Source of the DNA: Oceanobacillus sojae
Lineage (GTDB): Bacteria > Bacillota > Bacilli > Bacillales > Amphibacillaceae
Direction: 5' to 3'
Assembly: GCF_900162665.1 (NCBI RefSeq)
Contig: NZ_LT727812.1
Location: forward strand, 62,106 to 126,105
DNA length: 64,000 nt
A program made the position numbers and the translations under genes. Shown piece after piece: positions 9,060 through 16,041 of the stretch. Position 1 is the first letter of the stretch. Each line of letters opens with the position of its first letter. A model generated the notes under the pieces. The model saw only the letters and a program-made list of their open reading frames with translations. It was not told where the DNA came from and did no database searches.

Positions 9060-9091
9060 TACCCTGGGCTCCGTGTCTGGGGTATTTTTTT
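9060..9091 (+). terminator. Terminator of the second TPP riboswitch
   Basis: TACCCTGG (9060-9067) pairs with CTGGGGTA (9077-9084) with two G-U pairs, followed by seven T. Confidence 0.85.
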
Positions 9092-9098
9092 GTTGCAT

Positions 9099-9213
9099 AA
9101 GAAATTATAAAATTATTGCTTCGTGGATAACTAATTATAGAAAAACAGACTCGTCCAGCTCCAAGCGCCAAAAACTAGGAGATTTCACGTGAGCGCTCTG
9201 CGCTTTTGTTCTT
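9099..9213. repeat. Interspersed repeat, copy 1 (~115 bp)
   Basis: It runs from AAGAAATTATAAAATTATTG to GCGCTTTTGTTCTT. It matches 54938-55053 closely along its whole length, including TGTGGATAACT/CGTGGATAACT, CGTCCAGCTCC, GCGCCAAAAACTA and CACGTGAGCGCTCTG. A short stem (AAGCGC with GCGCTC) is possible inside. Both copies start only a few bases after an intrinsic terminator's T run. There is no coding potential; it resembles the short intergenic repeats scattered through Bacillaceae genomes. Confidence 0.85.
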
Positions 9214-9289
9214 TGAAAGGGGGATTCGCTAATAAATACTGTCAGAACATAATATTACATTTTTATTAGAATGAGGGTGAAAACGAAAA

Positions 9290-10063
9290 ATGAGAGAACA
9301 AAATAAAAAAGCAGCGCTTCAGTTTAAAAATGTTGATTTCCATTACAAAAATACGGAAGGGAAAATTCCTATTTTAAAGAATTTGAATTTTTCTGTTGCC
9401 GATGGTGAATTTGTAAGTATTATTGGTGCGAGCGGGTCCGGGAAGTCGACAATCTTCCGTCTTATTGTTGGGCTGGAAGCACTGACCAGTGGATCTATCT
9501 GCTTAAATGAAAAGGCAGTAGACAATCGTTCTGGAAAAGTCGGGTATATGCCCCAACAGGATTTATTAATGCCATGGCGGACGGTTCAGCAAAATGCAGC
9601 TCTTCCATTAGAGCTGAAAAAAGAAAACCATCTCGATAGAAAAACTGTAAAAAATTTGCTGGAGGCATTTGGTTTAAAAGGATACGAGAATAAGTATCCT
9701 CACGAGTTATCCGGCGGAATGCGTCAACGTGTTTCCTTCTTAAGAGCTACTTTATCCGGTTCTAATGTGTTGTTGCTGGACGAACCTTTTTCAGCTTTGG
9801 ATGCGATGACTAAGTTATACATGCAGGAATGGCTGTTAGAACAATGGGAACAACAGCAATCTACAATTTTATTTATAACACATGATATTTCCGAAGCATT
9901 ATTTTTGTCTGATCGTATTTTTGTTATTACGGAGACTCCCATTACAGCATTAAAAGAGATTGAAGTCCCTTTAGAACGTCCAAGACGACAACAGGATTTA
10001 GATAAAAAAGAGGTGACAGAGTTAAAAAATAATTTACTGGAACAGTTTCGGACGAGGGTGTAA
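9290..10063 (+). CDS. thiZ: ThiZ, ATP-binding subunit of the thiamine-pyrimidine ABC importer
   Basis: A 257-residue ABC ATPase. Visible motifs in order are Walker A (GASGSGKST, about residue 47), Q-loop (YMPQQD), signature (LSGGMRQRV), Walker B and D-loop (NVLLLDEPFSALD) and H-loop (FITHDISEAL). It is first in a three-gene operon with permease and binding-protein genes under two TPP riboswitches. That combination matches ThiXYZ of Bacillus halodurans, which imports formylaminopyrimidine, a thiamine degradation product. GAGGGTG precedes the ATG by about 10 bases. Confidence 0.9.
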   Translation: MREQNKKAALQFKNVDFHYKNTEGKIPILKNLNFSVADGEFVSIIGASGSGKSTIFRLIVGLEALTSGSICLNEKAVDNRSGKVGYMPQQDLLMPWRTVQQNAALPLELKKENHLDRKTVKNLLEAFGLKGYENKYPHELSGGMRQRVSFLRATLSGSNVLLLDEPFSALDAMTKLYMQEWLLEQWEQQQSTILFITHDISEALFLSDRIFVITETPITALKEIEVPLERPRRQQDLDKKEVTELKNNLLEQFRTRV

Positions 10064-10066
10064 TCA

Positions 10067-10807
10067 ATGAAAAATTATCTTTATTCCATTATTTTAATCA
10101 CGATATTTTTATTTATCTGGGAAACAGGAGCGAGATTTGTTCATACATCGTTTATTTTACCGGCACCGACCGAAATTGCCATGAAGCTATGGGAGTTGAA
10201 AGTAGAGCTCCTGCTGTATCATCTACCTGTTACACTTGTTATTATTGCAATTGGCCTTGGGATTTCATTGGTACTTGGAATAGCGCTGGCAATAAGCATG
10301 AATATATCTAAAACATTAGAACAAGCCATTTACCCAATTTTAATTACATCCCAAACCATTCCGATTATTGCACTGGCGCCTATTTTTGTACTTTGGTTCG
10401 GATATTCTATCTGGAGCAAAGTTATCGTTACAATAATCATTACTTTTTTCCCCATTACTGTTAGTACATTCGATGGTTTTCAATCAACAAGTAAAGAGCT
10501 GAAAGAGTTATTTCAAACACTTGGTGCAACTAAAAGACAGCTTTTTTTCAAGTTAGAGGTCCCATCTGCACTGCCTTCCTTCTTTTCAGGGCTAAAAGTG
10601 GCGGTGCCGATGAGTGTGATTGGAGCAGCAATAGGGGAGTGGCTGGGTGCACAGGCAGGCTTAGGATATTTTAGCCGGCGGATGATGACACAATTTAATG
10701 GAGCAGGGGTCTTTGCTCCGATTGTTATTCTCTCTCTAATTGGAATTTTATTATTTATTACAGTTGTTTTATTAGAAAAAAATATATTGAAATGGAGAAG
10801 ATTTTAA
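10067..10807 (+). CDS. thiX: ThiX, permease subunit of the thiamine-pyrimidine ABC importer
   Basis: A 246-residue inner-membrane permease with about six helices. It carries the EAA-type coupling loop (ELFQTLGATKRQLFFKLEVPSALPSFFSGL) of the nitrate/taurine/thiamine-precursor permease family. The N-terminal FLFIWETGARF and FILPAPTEI are typical of that group. It begins 3 bases after thiZ stops, and thiY begins 1 base after it ends, so the three are translationally linked. It is repressed with them by the upstream TPP riboswitches. Confidence 0.9.
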   Translation: MKNYLYSIILITIFLFIWETGARFVHTSFILPAPTEIAMKLWELKVELLLYHLPVTLVIIAIGLGISLVLGIALAISMNISKTLEQAIYPILITSQTIPIIALAPIFVLWFGYSIWSKVIVTIIITFFPITVSTFDGFQSTSKELKELFQTLGATKRQLFFKLEVPSALPSFFSGLKVAVPMSVIGAAIGEWLGAQAGLGYFSRRMMTQFNGAGVFAPIVILSLIGILLFITVVLLEKNILKWRRF

Positions 10808-10808
10808 T

Positions 10809-11810
10809 ATGAAAAAATTATCAGTCGTAGTTAGTATTCTAATAGGCTTTATTATTTTAAGTGCTTGTGGAAATGAAGAATCAGTGGCAGGTAATAACGT
10901 AAAAGAAACAAATACCGTTTCTATTATGCTTGATTGGTATCCGAATGCCGTACATAGTTATCTATACGTAGCAGAAGAAAAGGGTTATTTTGAGGAAGAA
11001 GGCATTGATGTTGATATTCAATTCCCAGCAAATCCGACAGACCCTCTGACACTTGCAGCTTCAGGCAAGGTGACGATGGGGTTATATTACCAGCCCGATG
11101 TGATTGCAGCAAGAGCAAATGAAGATATTCCTGTTAAGTCCGTTGCTGCTGTCGTTCGCGAGCCGTTAAACCGGATCGTTTATCGTTCCGATGCTCCGAT
11201 AGGTTCACCAAAAGAATTAGAAGGGAAGCAGGTAGGCTATCCTGGAATTCCTGTAAATGAGGCAATTGTTAAAACAATGGTCGAACATGACGGTGGCAAT
11301 TACGAAAAAGTAGATATGATAAATGTAGAATTTGAATTAGGTTCCTCACTTATTTCCGAACAAGTCGATGCAGTAAGCGGTATGTATGTTAACCATGAAG
11401 TTCCTGTCTTACGAGGCGAAGGGCATGCTATTGATTTTATTGATCCCGTAGATTACGGGGTGCCAGATTTTTACGAAATTGTCGCTGTTACCAGTGATGA
11501 AACATGGGAAGCCGAGCAGGAAAATATCGAAGCGTTTTGGCGGGCAGCGCGTAAAGGATATGATTTCATGATTGAAAACGAGGAAGAAGCACTACAAATC
11601 CTGCTTGATTATCAGGATGATGTAAACTTTCCCCTGGAAAAAGAAATAGAAACCGAAAGTTTATCCATTTTATTACCGAAAATGGAATCAGAGCAGGGCT
11701 TTGGTACACAGGGAAAAGCTTCATGGGAAGAAACAGCTGCGTGGTTAAAGGAAAACGGAGTAATTGAAGAAACTCCAGACATTGATGATATATTTGTTAA
11801 TATTGAATGA
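10809..11810 (+). CDS. thiY: ThiY, pyrimidine-binding lipoprotein of the ABC importer
   Basis: A 333-residue substrate-binding protein with a lipoprotein signal (hydrophobic stretch, then LSAC with the acylated Cys at about residue 20). The mature part has the NMT1/THI5-like fold: VSIMLDWYPNAVHSYLYVAEEKGYFEEEGIDV, and GYPGIPVNEAIVKTM. The family binds hydroxymethyl- or formylaminopyrimidine. It is the third gene of the riboswitch-controlled operon. No thiamine biosynthesis gene lies beside it, so this operon is a salvage route. Confidence 0.92.
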   Translation: MKKLSVVVSILIGFIILSACGNEESVAGNNVKETNTVSIMLDWYPNAVHSYLYVAEEKGYFEEEGIDVDIQFPANPTDPLTLAASGKVTMGLYYQPDVIAARANEDIPVKSVAAVVREPLNRIVYRSDAPIGSPKELEGKQVGYPGIPVNEAIVKTMVEHDGGNYEKVDMINVEFELGSSLISEQVDAVSGMYVNHEVPVLRGEGHAIDFIDPVDYGVPDFYEIVAVTSDETWEAEQENIEAFWRAARKGYDFMIENEEEALQILLDYQDDVNFPLEKEIETESLSILLPKMESEQGFGTQGKASWEETAAWLKENGVIEETPDIDDIFVNIE

Positions 11811-11845
11811 TAATTCCTGAAATGAAGACAGGCATCGTAACTTAG

Positions 11846-11998
11846 CTTTTTTTTGTTCAAAGTATTGTTGGAAATCCATCAAGAGTGCTTCAAGCAAGTA
11901 TTTCTCATGGTATCCCGTTCTTTTGGCACACAGGAATAGGTGGAAAACAGGCAAAAGTGGTATTAGAATATATAGATAGATTATTATCTAAATCATAG
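11846..11998 (+). pseudogene. C-terminal remnant of an unidentified protein
   Basis: A frame of 50 codons with no start codon, opened by a TAG and ending in TAG, reading VGNPSRVLQASISHGIPFFW then HTGIGGKQAKVVLEYIDRLL. The composition is that of a folded, conserved protein C-terminus, not of random DNA. I could not name the family. It is probably what remains of a gene deleted between thiY and the monooxygenase. Confidence 0.5.
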
Positions 11999-12008
11999 GA
12001 GGCTGTGC

Positions 12009-12332
12009 ATGATGATTAAAGTCGTTAACACATTGCGTGTCAAAAAAGGAAAAGTAAATGAGGTCGCAGCATTATTTCAAAAGGCTAAGGGCGTACACAC
12101 ATTTAATGGATTTGTATTCATGGAAGTTCTGATCAAAGAAAATACAGAAGAGCATGATGAGCTGCAGGTTTGCACGACATGGGAGGATCAGGCTTCTTTT
12201 GAGGTTTGGAGAAAAAGCAGAGAAACGAGAAAAGCTCATGAATTGCAAAGTAAACAGGAAAAAGAAGATAGTCCGATTCTTAGCTCAGAATTATCAACAT
12301 TTGAAGTCTTTGTACAACATCATCCAGCATAA
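12009..12332 (+). CDS. IsdG/HmoA-type haem-degrading monooxygenase (ABM domain)
   Basis: A 107-residue antibiotic-biosynthesis-monooxygenase-fold protein. Asn7, Trp67 and His77 fall exactly where the catalytic triad of Staphylococcus aureus IsdG lies (N7, W67, H77), and the length matches. The family opens haem to release iron. GGAGGCTG precedes the ATG. No Fur box is seen before it; the Fur box at 12362 lies after its stop. The small length and intact triad make haem degradation a good inference, but other ABM enzymes cannot be fully excluded. Confidence 0.82.
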   Translation: MMIKVVNTLRVKKGKVNEVAALFQKAKGVHTFNGFVFMEVLIKENTEEHDELQVCTTWEDQASFEVWRKSRETRKAHELQSKQEKEDSPILSSELSTFEVFVQHHPA

Positions 12333-12347
12333 TATTGCAATTAGGTA

Positions 12348-12380
12348 TTGACAACTAATGTGATAATGATTATCATTATC
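12348..12380 (+). promoter_or_regulatory. Fur-controlled sigma-A promoter
   Basis: TTGACA (12348-12353), a 17-base spacer and TATCAT (12371-12376) form a near-consensus promoter. GATAATGATTATCATTATC at 12362-12380 is a perfect 19-bp Fur box covering the spacer and -10. Fur bound here would block RNA polymerase when iron is plentiful. No protein gene begins in the next 350 bases. Confidence 0.9.
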
Positions 12381-12382
12381 AT

Positions 12383-12541
12383 TACAGAAAGGGGTTTCTC
12401 TATCAAATTATTCTGTGAAATAATCAGGTCACTCATTGTGTTACCCCCCAACCAAAAACATATAGAGACTTGATAGAGATTCCTTCTCTTTTGTAATAGG
12501 TCATAAGAAATCCTGTAATTTTAAAAACGGATTTCTTACTT
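12383..12541 (+). ncRNA. fsrA: Putative iron-sparing small RNA, FsrA-like
   Basis: The stretch after the Fur-box promoter has no ORF. It contains an unpaired C-rich patch (six C at 12444-12449 in GTGTTACCCCCCAACC) and then a 10-bp hairpin TAAGAAATCC/GGATTTCTTA (12504-12513 with 12529-12538). FsrA of Bacillus is a Fur-repressed sRNA with C-rich seed regions and has homologues in related genera. The exact 5' and 3' ends are estimates; the RNA may instead end at the earlier AGAGA/TCTCT stem or at 12620. Confidence 0.62.
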
Positions 12542-12558
12542 TATATACGAAAAATAAT

Positions 12559-12624
12559 AAATAAAGGAAAGAAAAATCTGATGTATCGGGATACCGGGAA
12601 GATTTTTCTTTCCTTTATTTTTTT
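12559..12624 (+). terminator. Perfect 21-bp hairpin with T tail
   Basis: AAATAAAGGAAAGAAAAATCT (12559-12579) is exactly mirrored at 12600-12620, with a 20-base loop and a T run. This unusually long stem ends whatever is transcribed from the Fur-box promoter. Confidence 0.85.
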
Positions 12625-12750
12625 AATAATATTTCAATTTTTTCATTTTCTTTACAAATAAATTAAAAATGTTCAGATAGATAGAATTAGAGTTTACGAG
12701 CTGAAAAGAAGGGTAACTAGTAGTTAGTACATAGAAAGGGAGTTGTTATT

Positions 12751-13275
12751 ATCAAGTATATTTCTTTAATCATTTTTTCTTTGGCTGGATTCGTACTCTT
12801 TGCAGGGACAGCAGCTGCTGAGAAGCATTATGAAGTAAAACCGGGAGACAATGTATATCGTATTGCACAAAACTATCAAGTAGATGTCAATGCTGTCATC
12901 GCGGCAAATCCATCCATATCAAATCCTGCTTATATTCAAGCAGGGCAAACAATAAAAATACCAGATCAAACCGGAACTTCTTTTACAGTGACGGCTTATA
13001 CAGCCGGACCTGAATCTACTGGAAAAGAACCTGGTGATCCTGCCTATGGCATCACGGCATCTGGTGAAGAGGTAGAGGAAGGAAGAACAATTGCCTGTCC
13101 ACAATCTCTACCTTTTGGGACGAAAATACATATCCCGGATCTGGATGAAACGTATGTGTGTGAAGATCGGGGAAGCGCTATTACAAATGGCCATTTGGAT
13201 ATTTATATGGAAGATTTAGATGACGCACTTGAATTTGGGGTACAGGAATTTCAAGCAAAAGTGTGGACATATTAA
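12751..13275 (+). CDS. Secreted LysM-3D domain cell-wall protein (YocH-like), non-canonical start
   Basis: A signal peptide (IKYISLIIFSLAGFVLF, then cleavage after TAAA) leads to one LysM domain (YEVKPGDNVYRIAQNYQVD to IQAGQTIKIP) and a C-terminal 3D domain (VTAYTAG, ITASGEEVEEGRTIAC, FGTKIHIP, CEDRGSAI, HLDIYMEDLDDALEFG). It is the YocH-type peptidoglycan-binding autolysin layout. No ATG, GTG or TTG exists between the in-frame TAG at 12721 and codon 11. AAAGGGAG is spaced for the ATC at 12751 (or ATT at 12748). If only the TTG at 12781 is used, the signal peptide loses its charged N-terminus. Confidence 0.8.
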   Translation: MKYISLIIFSLAGFVLFAGTAAAEKHYEVKPGDNVYRIAQNYQVDVNAVIAANPSISNPAYIQAGQTIKIPDQTGTSFTVTAYTAGPESTGKEPGDPAYGITASGEEVEEGRTIACPQSLPFGTKIHIPDLDETYVCEDRGSAITNGHLDIYMEDLDDALEFGVQEFQAKVWTY

Positions 13276-13338
13276 CTTTAAAAACTGAATTAGACTTATT
13301 GTGAGTTAATGAGTATTCTTGAATTTATCACAACAGAG

Positions 13339-13380
13339 AGCTGCCATCCTATGGACTGCATTTAGGCTGGCGGCTTTTCT
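13339..13380 (+). terminator. Rho-independent terminator
   Basis: AGCTGCCA (13339-13346) pairs with TGGCGGCT (13368-13375), followed by TTTTC. It ends the LysM-3D gene. Confidence 0.75.
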
Positions 13381-13554
13381 TTGCATAGGAATTCTAAAAA
13401 AAAAGTGGAAGGAGAGTTGATTTTCATTATGAAATGAAACAAAAAAGAATGCTCTAATAATTCGGATGAGCAAGAAATATCCAATTAATTTGTATAAGTA
13501 TGGTTGATATTTCTAAGAAATAGGTGTAGCATATTTTTATAAAATATTTACATT

Positions 13555-13571
13555 TGTCGAATTTTGTCGAT
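13555..13571 (+). promoter_or_regulatory. Two tandem Spo0A-box-like sites
   Basis: TGTCGAA (13555-13561) and TGTCGAT (13565-13571) are 10 bases apart, one helical turn, and match the 0A-box consensus TGNCGAA. A weaker AGTCGAA follows at 13597. They lie 70-85 bases before the dipeptide epimerase gene. The stretch 13381-13554 shows nothing else. Confidence 0.5.
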
Positions 13572-13639
13572 TTTTTAGTGGGTTGTAAAGATTAAAAGTC
13601 GAAATCATTAGACAATTAAAGGGAGAAGGGGTTATACAG

Positions 13640-14704
13640 ATGAAAATAACAAATATTAAAGTAGAAAAACTGAAATTGGAATTATTTAAACCCTTAACAG
13701 TTGCTTTAGGGACAATAGATAATGTAGAAACATTGCTTGTGAAGGTAGAAACGGATGAAGGAATATACGGTATTGGAGAAGGGTCGCCTTTCACCTATGT
13801 GACAGGAGAAACATTGGAATCAGCTTTAATAACAGCAAAAATGTTAACGAAGCATCTGATAGGAGAGAATCCACTCCATATCGAAAAGATACATCATATC
13901 ATGAATAGTGAAATTGTTAACAATACAGCTGCAAAGGCGGCAATTGATATCGCACTTTACGATATTAAAGGAAAGAAAATGAATGCTCCACTCTATCAAG
14001 TGCTTGGAGGATTCAGTAACCAGCTTGTAACAGATGTGACTATTGGTATCGATACACCGGAAAAAATGGCAGCAGAGGCCAAGGAAAGAGTACAGCAAGG
14101 TTTTACTATTTTGAAAATTAAAGCAGGGATTGATTCCAGACAGGATATTGAAGCCATCCGGATGATTAGAGAGGCAGCGGGTAATAAAATTCATTTACGT
14201 ATCGATGCGAATCAGGGCTGGACTAAAAGTGAAGCTGTCCAGACGATAAAAGCTATGGAAGCTTATCATATTGAAGCGGTAGAACAACCTCTGCCATATT
14301 GGGACATTGATGGGATGGCTTATGTGAGAAGAAAAGTAGACACCGCCATTATGGCAGATGAAAGTGTACATTCTCCTATTGATGCAGCGAAAGTTGTAAA
14401 ACAAGAAGCAGCAGATGTTTTAAATATTAAATTAATGAAGTCTTCAGGGCTATATCCCGCATTAAAAATCAACGCAATTGCGGAAGCATCGGGATTCAAT
14501 TGCATGGTAGGCTGTATGCTGGAAAGTAAGATTGCTATTTCCGCCGGCGCCAGCTTAGCTGCTGCGAAAAAGAATATTACAAAGGTAGACGTGGACAGTT
14601 TCCTTTATGTGAAGGATACCGGGATTACAGATGGATTCACAATAGATAACGGGATAATAACTTTATCAGAAAAAGCCGGATTAGGTATAGAATTAAATAT
14701 CTGA
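13640..14704 (+). CDS. Dipeptide epimerase (L-Ala-D/L-Glu epimerase-like, enolase superfamily)
   Basis: A 354-residue enolase-superfamily enzyme with an N-terminal capping domain and a (beta/alpha)8 barrel. Catalytic Lys161 lies in KIKAG and the opposite base Lys264 in NIKLMK. Metal ligands are Asp189 (DAN), Glu215 (EQP) and Asp240 (DES). The spacing matches the Bacillus YkfB epimerase of murein-peptide salvage. AAGGGAGAAGG precedes the ATG. It heads a cluster with a DUF819 membrane protein and a CocE-type peptidase, which together suggest uptake and breakdown of cell-wall or other peptides. The exact dipeptide is not predictable. Confidence 0.88.
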   Translation: MKITNIKVEKLKLELFKPLTVALGTIDNVETLLVKVETDEGIYGIGEGSPFTYVTGETLESALITAKMLTKHLIGENPLHIEKIHHIMNSEIVNNTAAKAAIDIALYDIKGKKMNAPLYQVLGGFSNQLVTDVTIGIDTPEKMAAEAKERVQQGFTILKIKAGIDSRQDIEAIRMIREAAGNKIHLRIDANQGWTKSEAVQTIKAMEAYHIEAVEQPLPYWDIDGMAYVRRKVDTAIMADESVHSPIDAAKVVKQEAADVLNIKLMKSSGLYPALKINAIAEASGFNCMVGCMLESKIAISAGASLAAAKKNITKVDVDSFLYVKDTGITDGFTIDNGIITLSEKAGLGIELNI

Positions 14705-14753
14705 CTATTGGACTTTGATAGCACGAAGTATAGAAGTTTTAATTTTGCTTTTC

Positions 14754-14797
14754 TCTGCGGGATAATACGAAAATCCCGCAGAAGGAAATTCTTTTTT
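14754..14797 (+). terminator. Intercistronic hairpin with T tail
   Basis: TCTGCGGGAT (14754-14763) is mirrored by ATCCCGCAGA (14773-14782), followed by a T-rich run. It lies between the epimerase and DUF819 genes, so the downstream pair may be transcribed at a lower level or from its own promoter. Confidence 0.75.
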
Positions 14798-14861
14798 AGG
14801 AGGTAACTTCATAATAATCTTATAATAATTAAAAGAAATATACACATAAGGAGATTTAACA

Positions 14862-16031
14862 ATGGATGCACTATTTTCAAATACGGCAAGTTTATTAGCT
14901 ATTATGGCTATAACAGTAGCATCGGGTTTTTATTTACAACGTTTTAAAGGATTTAAACTTCTTGGACCAGCTTTAATTGTAATTATTATCAGCGTTATCC
15001 TGGCTAATTTGAAAATTGTTCCTTTTGAAGCGGATGTATATGGGGTGGTAGCTGAATACGCTATTCCACTATCTATTTCGATGATGCTTTTAAGTGTGGA
15101 TATTAAAGAGATGCTGAAACTTTCCAAAAAACCGCTGGCGGCTATGGGGATTGCGGCTGTCAGTGTTGGGTTGGTAACCTTGGTGGCGGGGATTGTCTTT
15201 GCTCCGCTTATTGATGAAGGATGGAAAATTGCAGGTATGTTTATAGGCACTTACACCGGCGGGAGCTCCAATCTTACTGCTATTGGTTATGGATTAGATG
15301 CAGCACCGACAACATTTGCAGCTGCCAACGCTGCCGATTATGTTATTGGCGTTCCGACGCTGATTATTATGTTTGCTTTTCCAACTATTGCGGCAAGGTC
15401 AAACTGGTTTAAGAAAATTTGGCCTTATTCCCTCTCAACCAATCAGCTTGAAGGTGGAGAAGAGCAACAGGAGGATGCTTTTTTAGAAAAGAAACAATGG
15501 AGCATTCAAGACATTGCCTGGAGCTTTGCCATTGCCTTTGCCATTACAGGATTAGCAACATTTTTATCCGGATATGCTCCGGAATCGTTCCAAAGTGCAG
15601 CCAGAATTTTATTGATTACGACATTTGCAATCATTGCAGCCCAGTTTAAACCGATAAAAAAAATCAAAGGAAATATGGATTTAGGTTTATTTATGGCATT
15701 ATTTTTCCTGACAACGATTGGATATATGGTAAATATTAAAGAATTTGTAGGAGCAACCTTAGCTATTGCACTATTTTGTTTTGTGGTCGTTTTAGGATCA
15801 TTAATTGTTCATGCATTAATATGCCGTTTATTCAAAATTGAATATCAATATGTTTTAATCTCTATTATTGCTTCCATTGCAGACGGATCGACTTCCGCAT
15901 TGGTAGCAGCTTCAGCTAAGTGGAAGGCACTCGTCAGTCTTGCCGTTATTTTAGGGGTTGTTGGTATGGTCCTGGGAAATTATATTGGAATTGGAACAGC
16001 TTACCTTATCAAATTTATCATTGGAGCTTAG
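14862..16031 (+). CDS. DUF819 family membrane protein (YjcL-like)
   Basis: A 389-residue protein with about 11 membrane helices. GTYTGGSSNLTAIGYGLDA in one half and IIASIADGSTSALVAASA in the other are the two inverted-repeat signatures of DUF819. Such proteins are thought to be transporters but have no proven substrate. Here it sits between a dipeptide epimerase and a peptidase, which suggests a peptide or amino-acid substrate. It ends 10 bases before the next gene, so the two are co-transcribed. Confidence 0.88.
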   Translation: MDALFSNTASLLAIMAITVASGFYLQRFKGFKLLGPALIVIIISVILANLKIVPFEADVYGVVAEYAIPLSISMMLLSVDIKEMLKLSKKPLAAMGIAAVSVGLVTLVAGIVFAPLIDEGWKIAGMFIGTYTGGSSNLTAIGYGLDAAPTTFAAANAADYVIGVPTLIIMFAFPTIAARSNWFKKIWPYSLSTNQLEGGEEQQEDAFLEKKQWSIQDIAWSFAIAFAITGLATFLSGYAPESFQSAARILLITTFAIIAAQFKPIKKIKGNMDLGLFMALFFLTTIGYMVNIKEFVGATLAIALFCFVVVLGSLIVHALICRLFKIEYQYVLISIIASIADGSTSALVAASAKWKALVSLAVILGVVGMVLGNYIGIGTAYLIKFIIGA

Positions 16032-16041
16032 GAGTGTTTAG

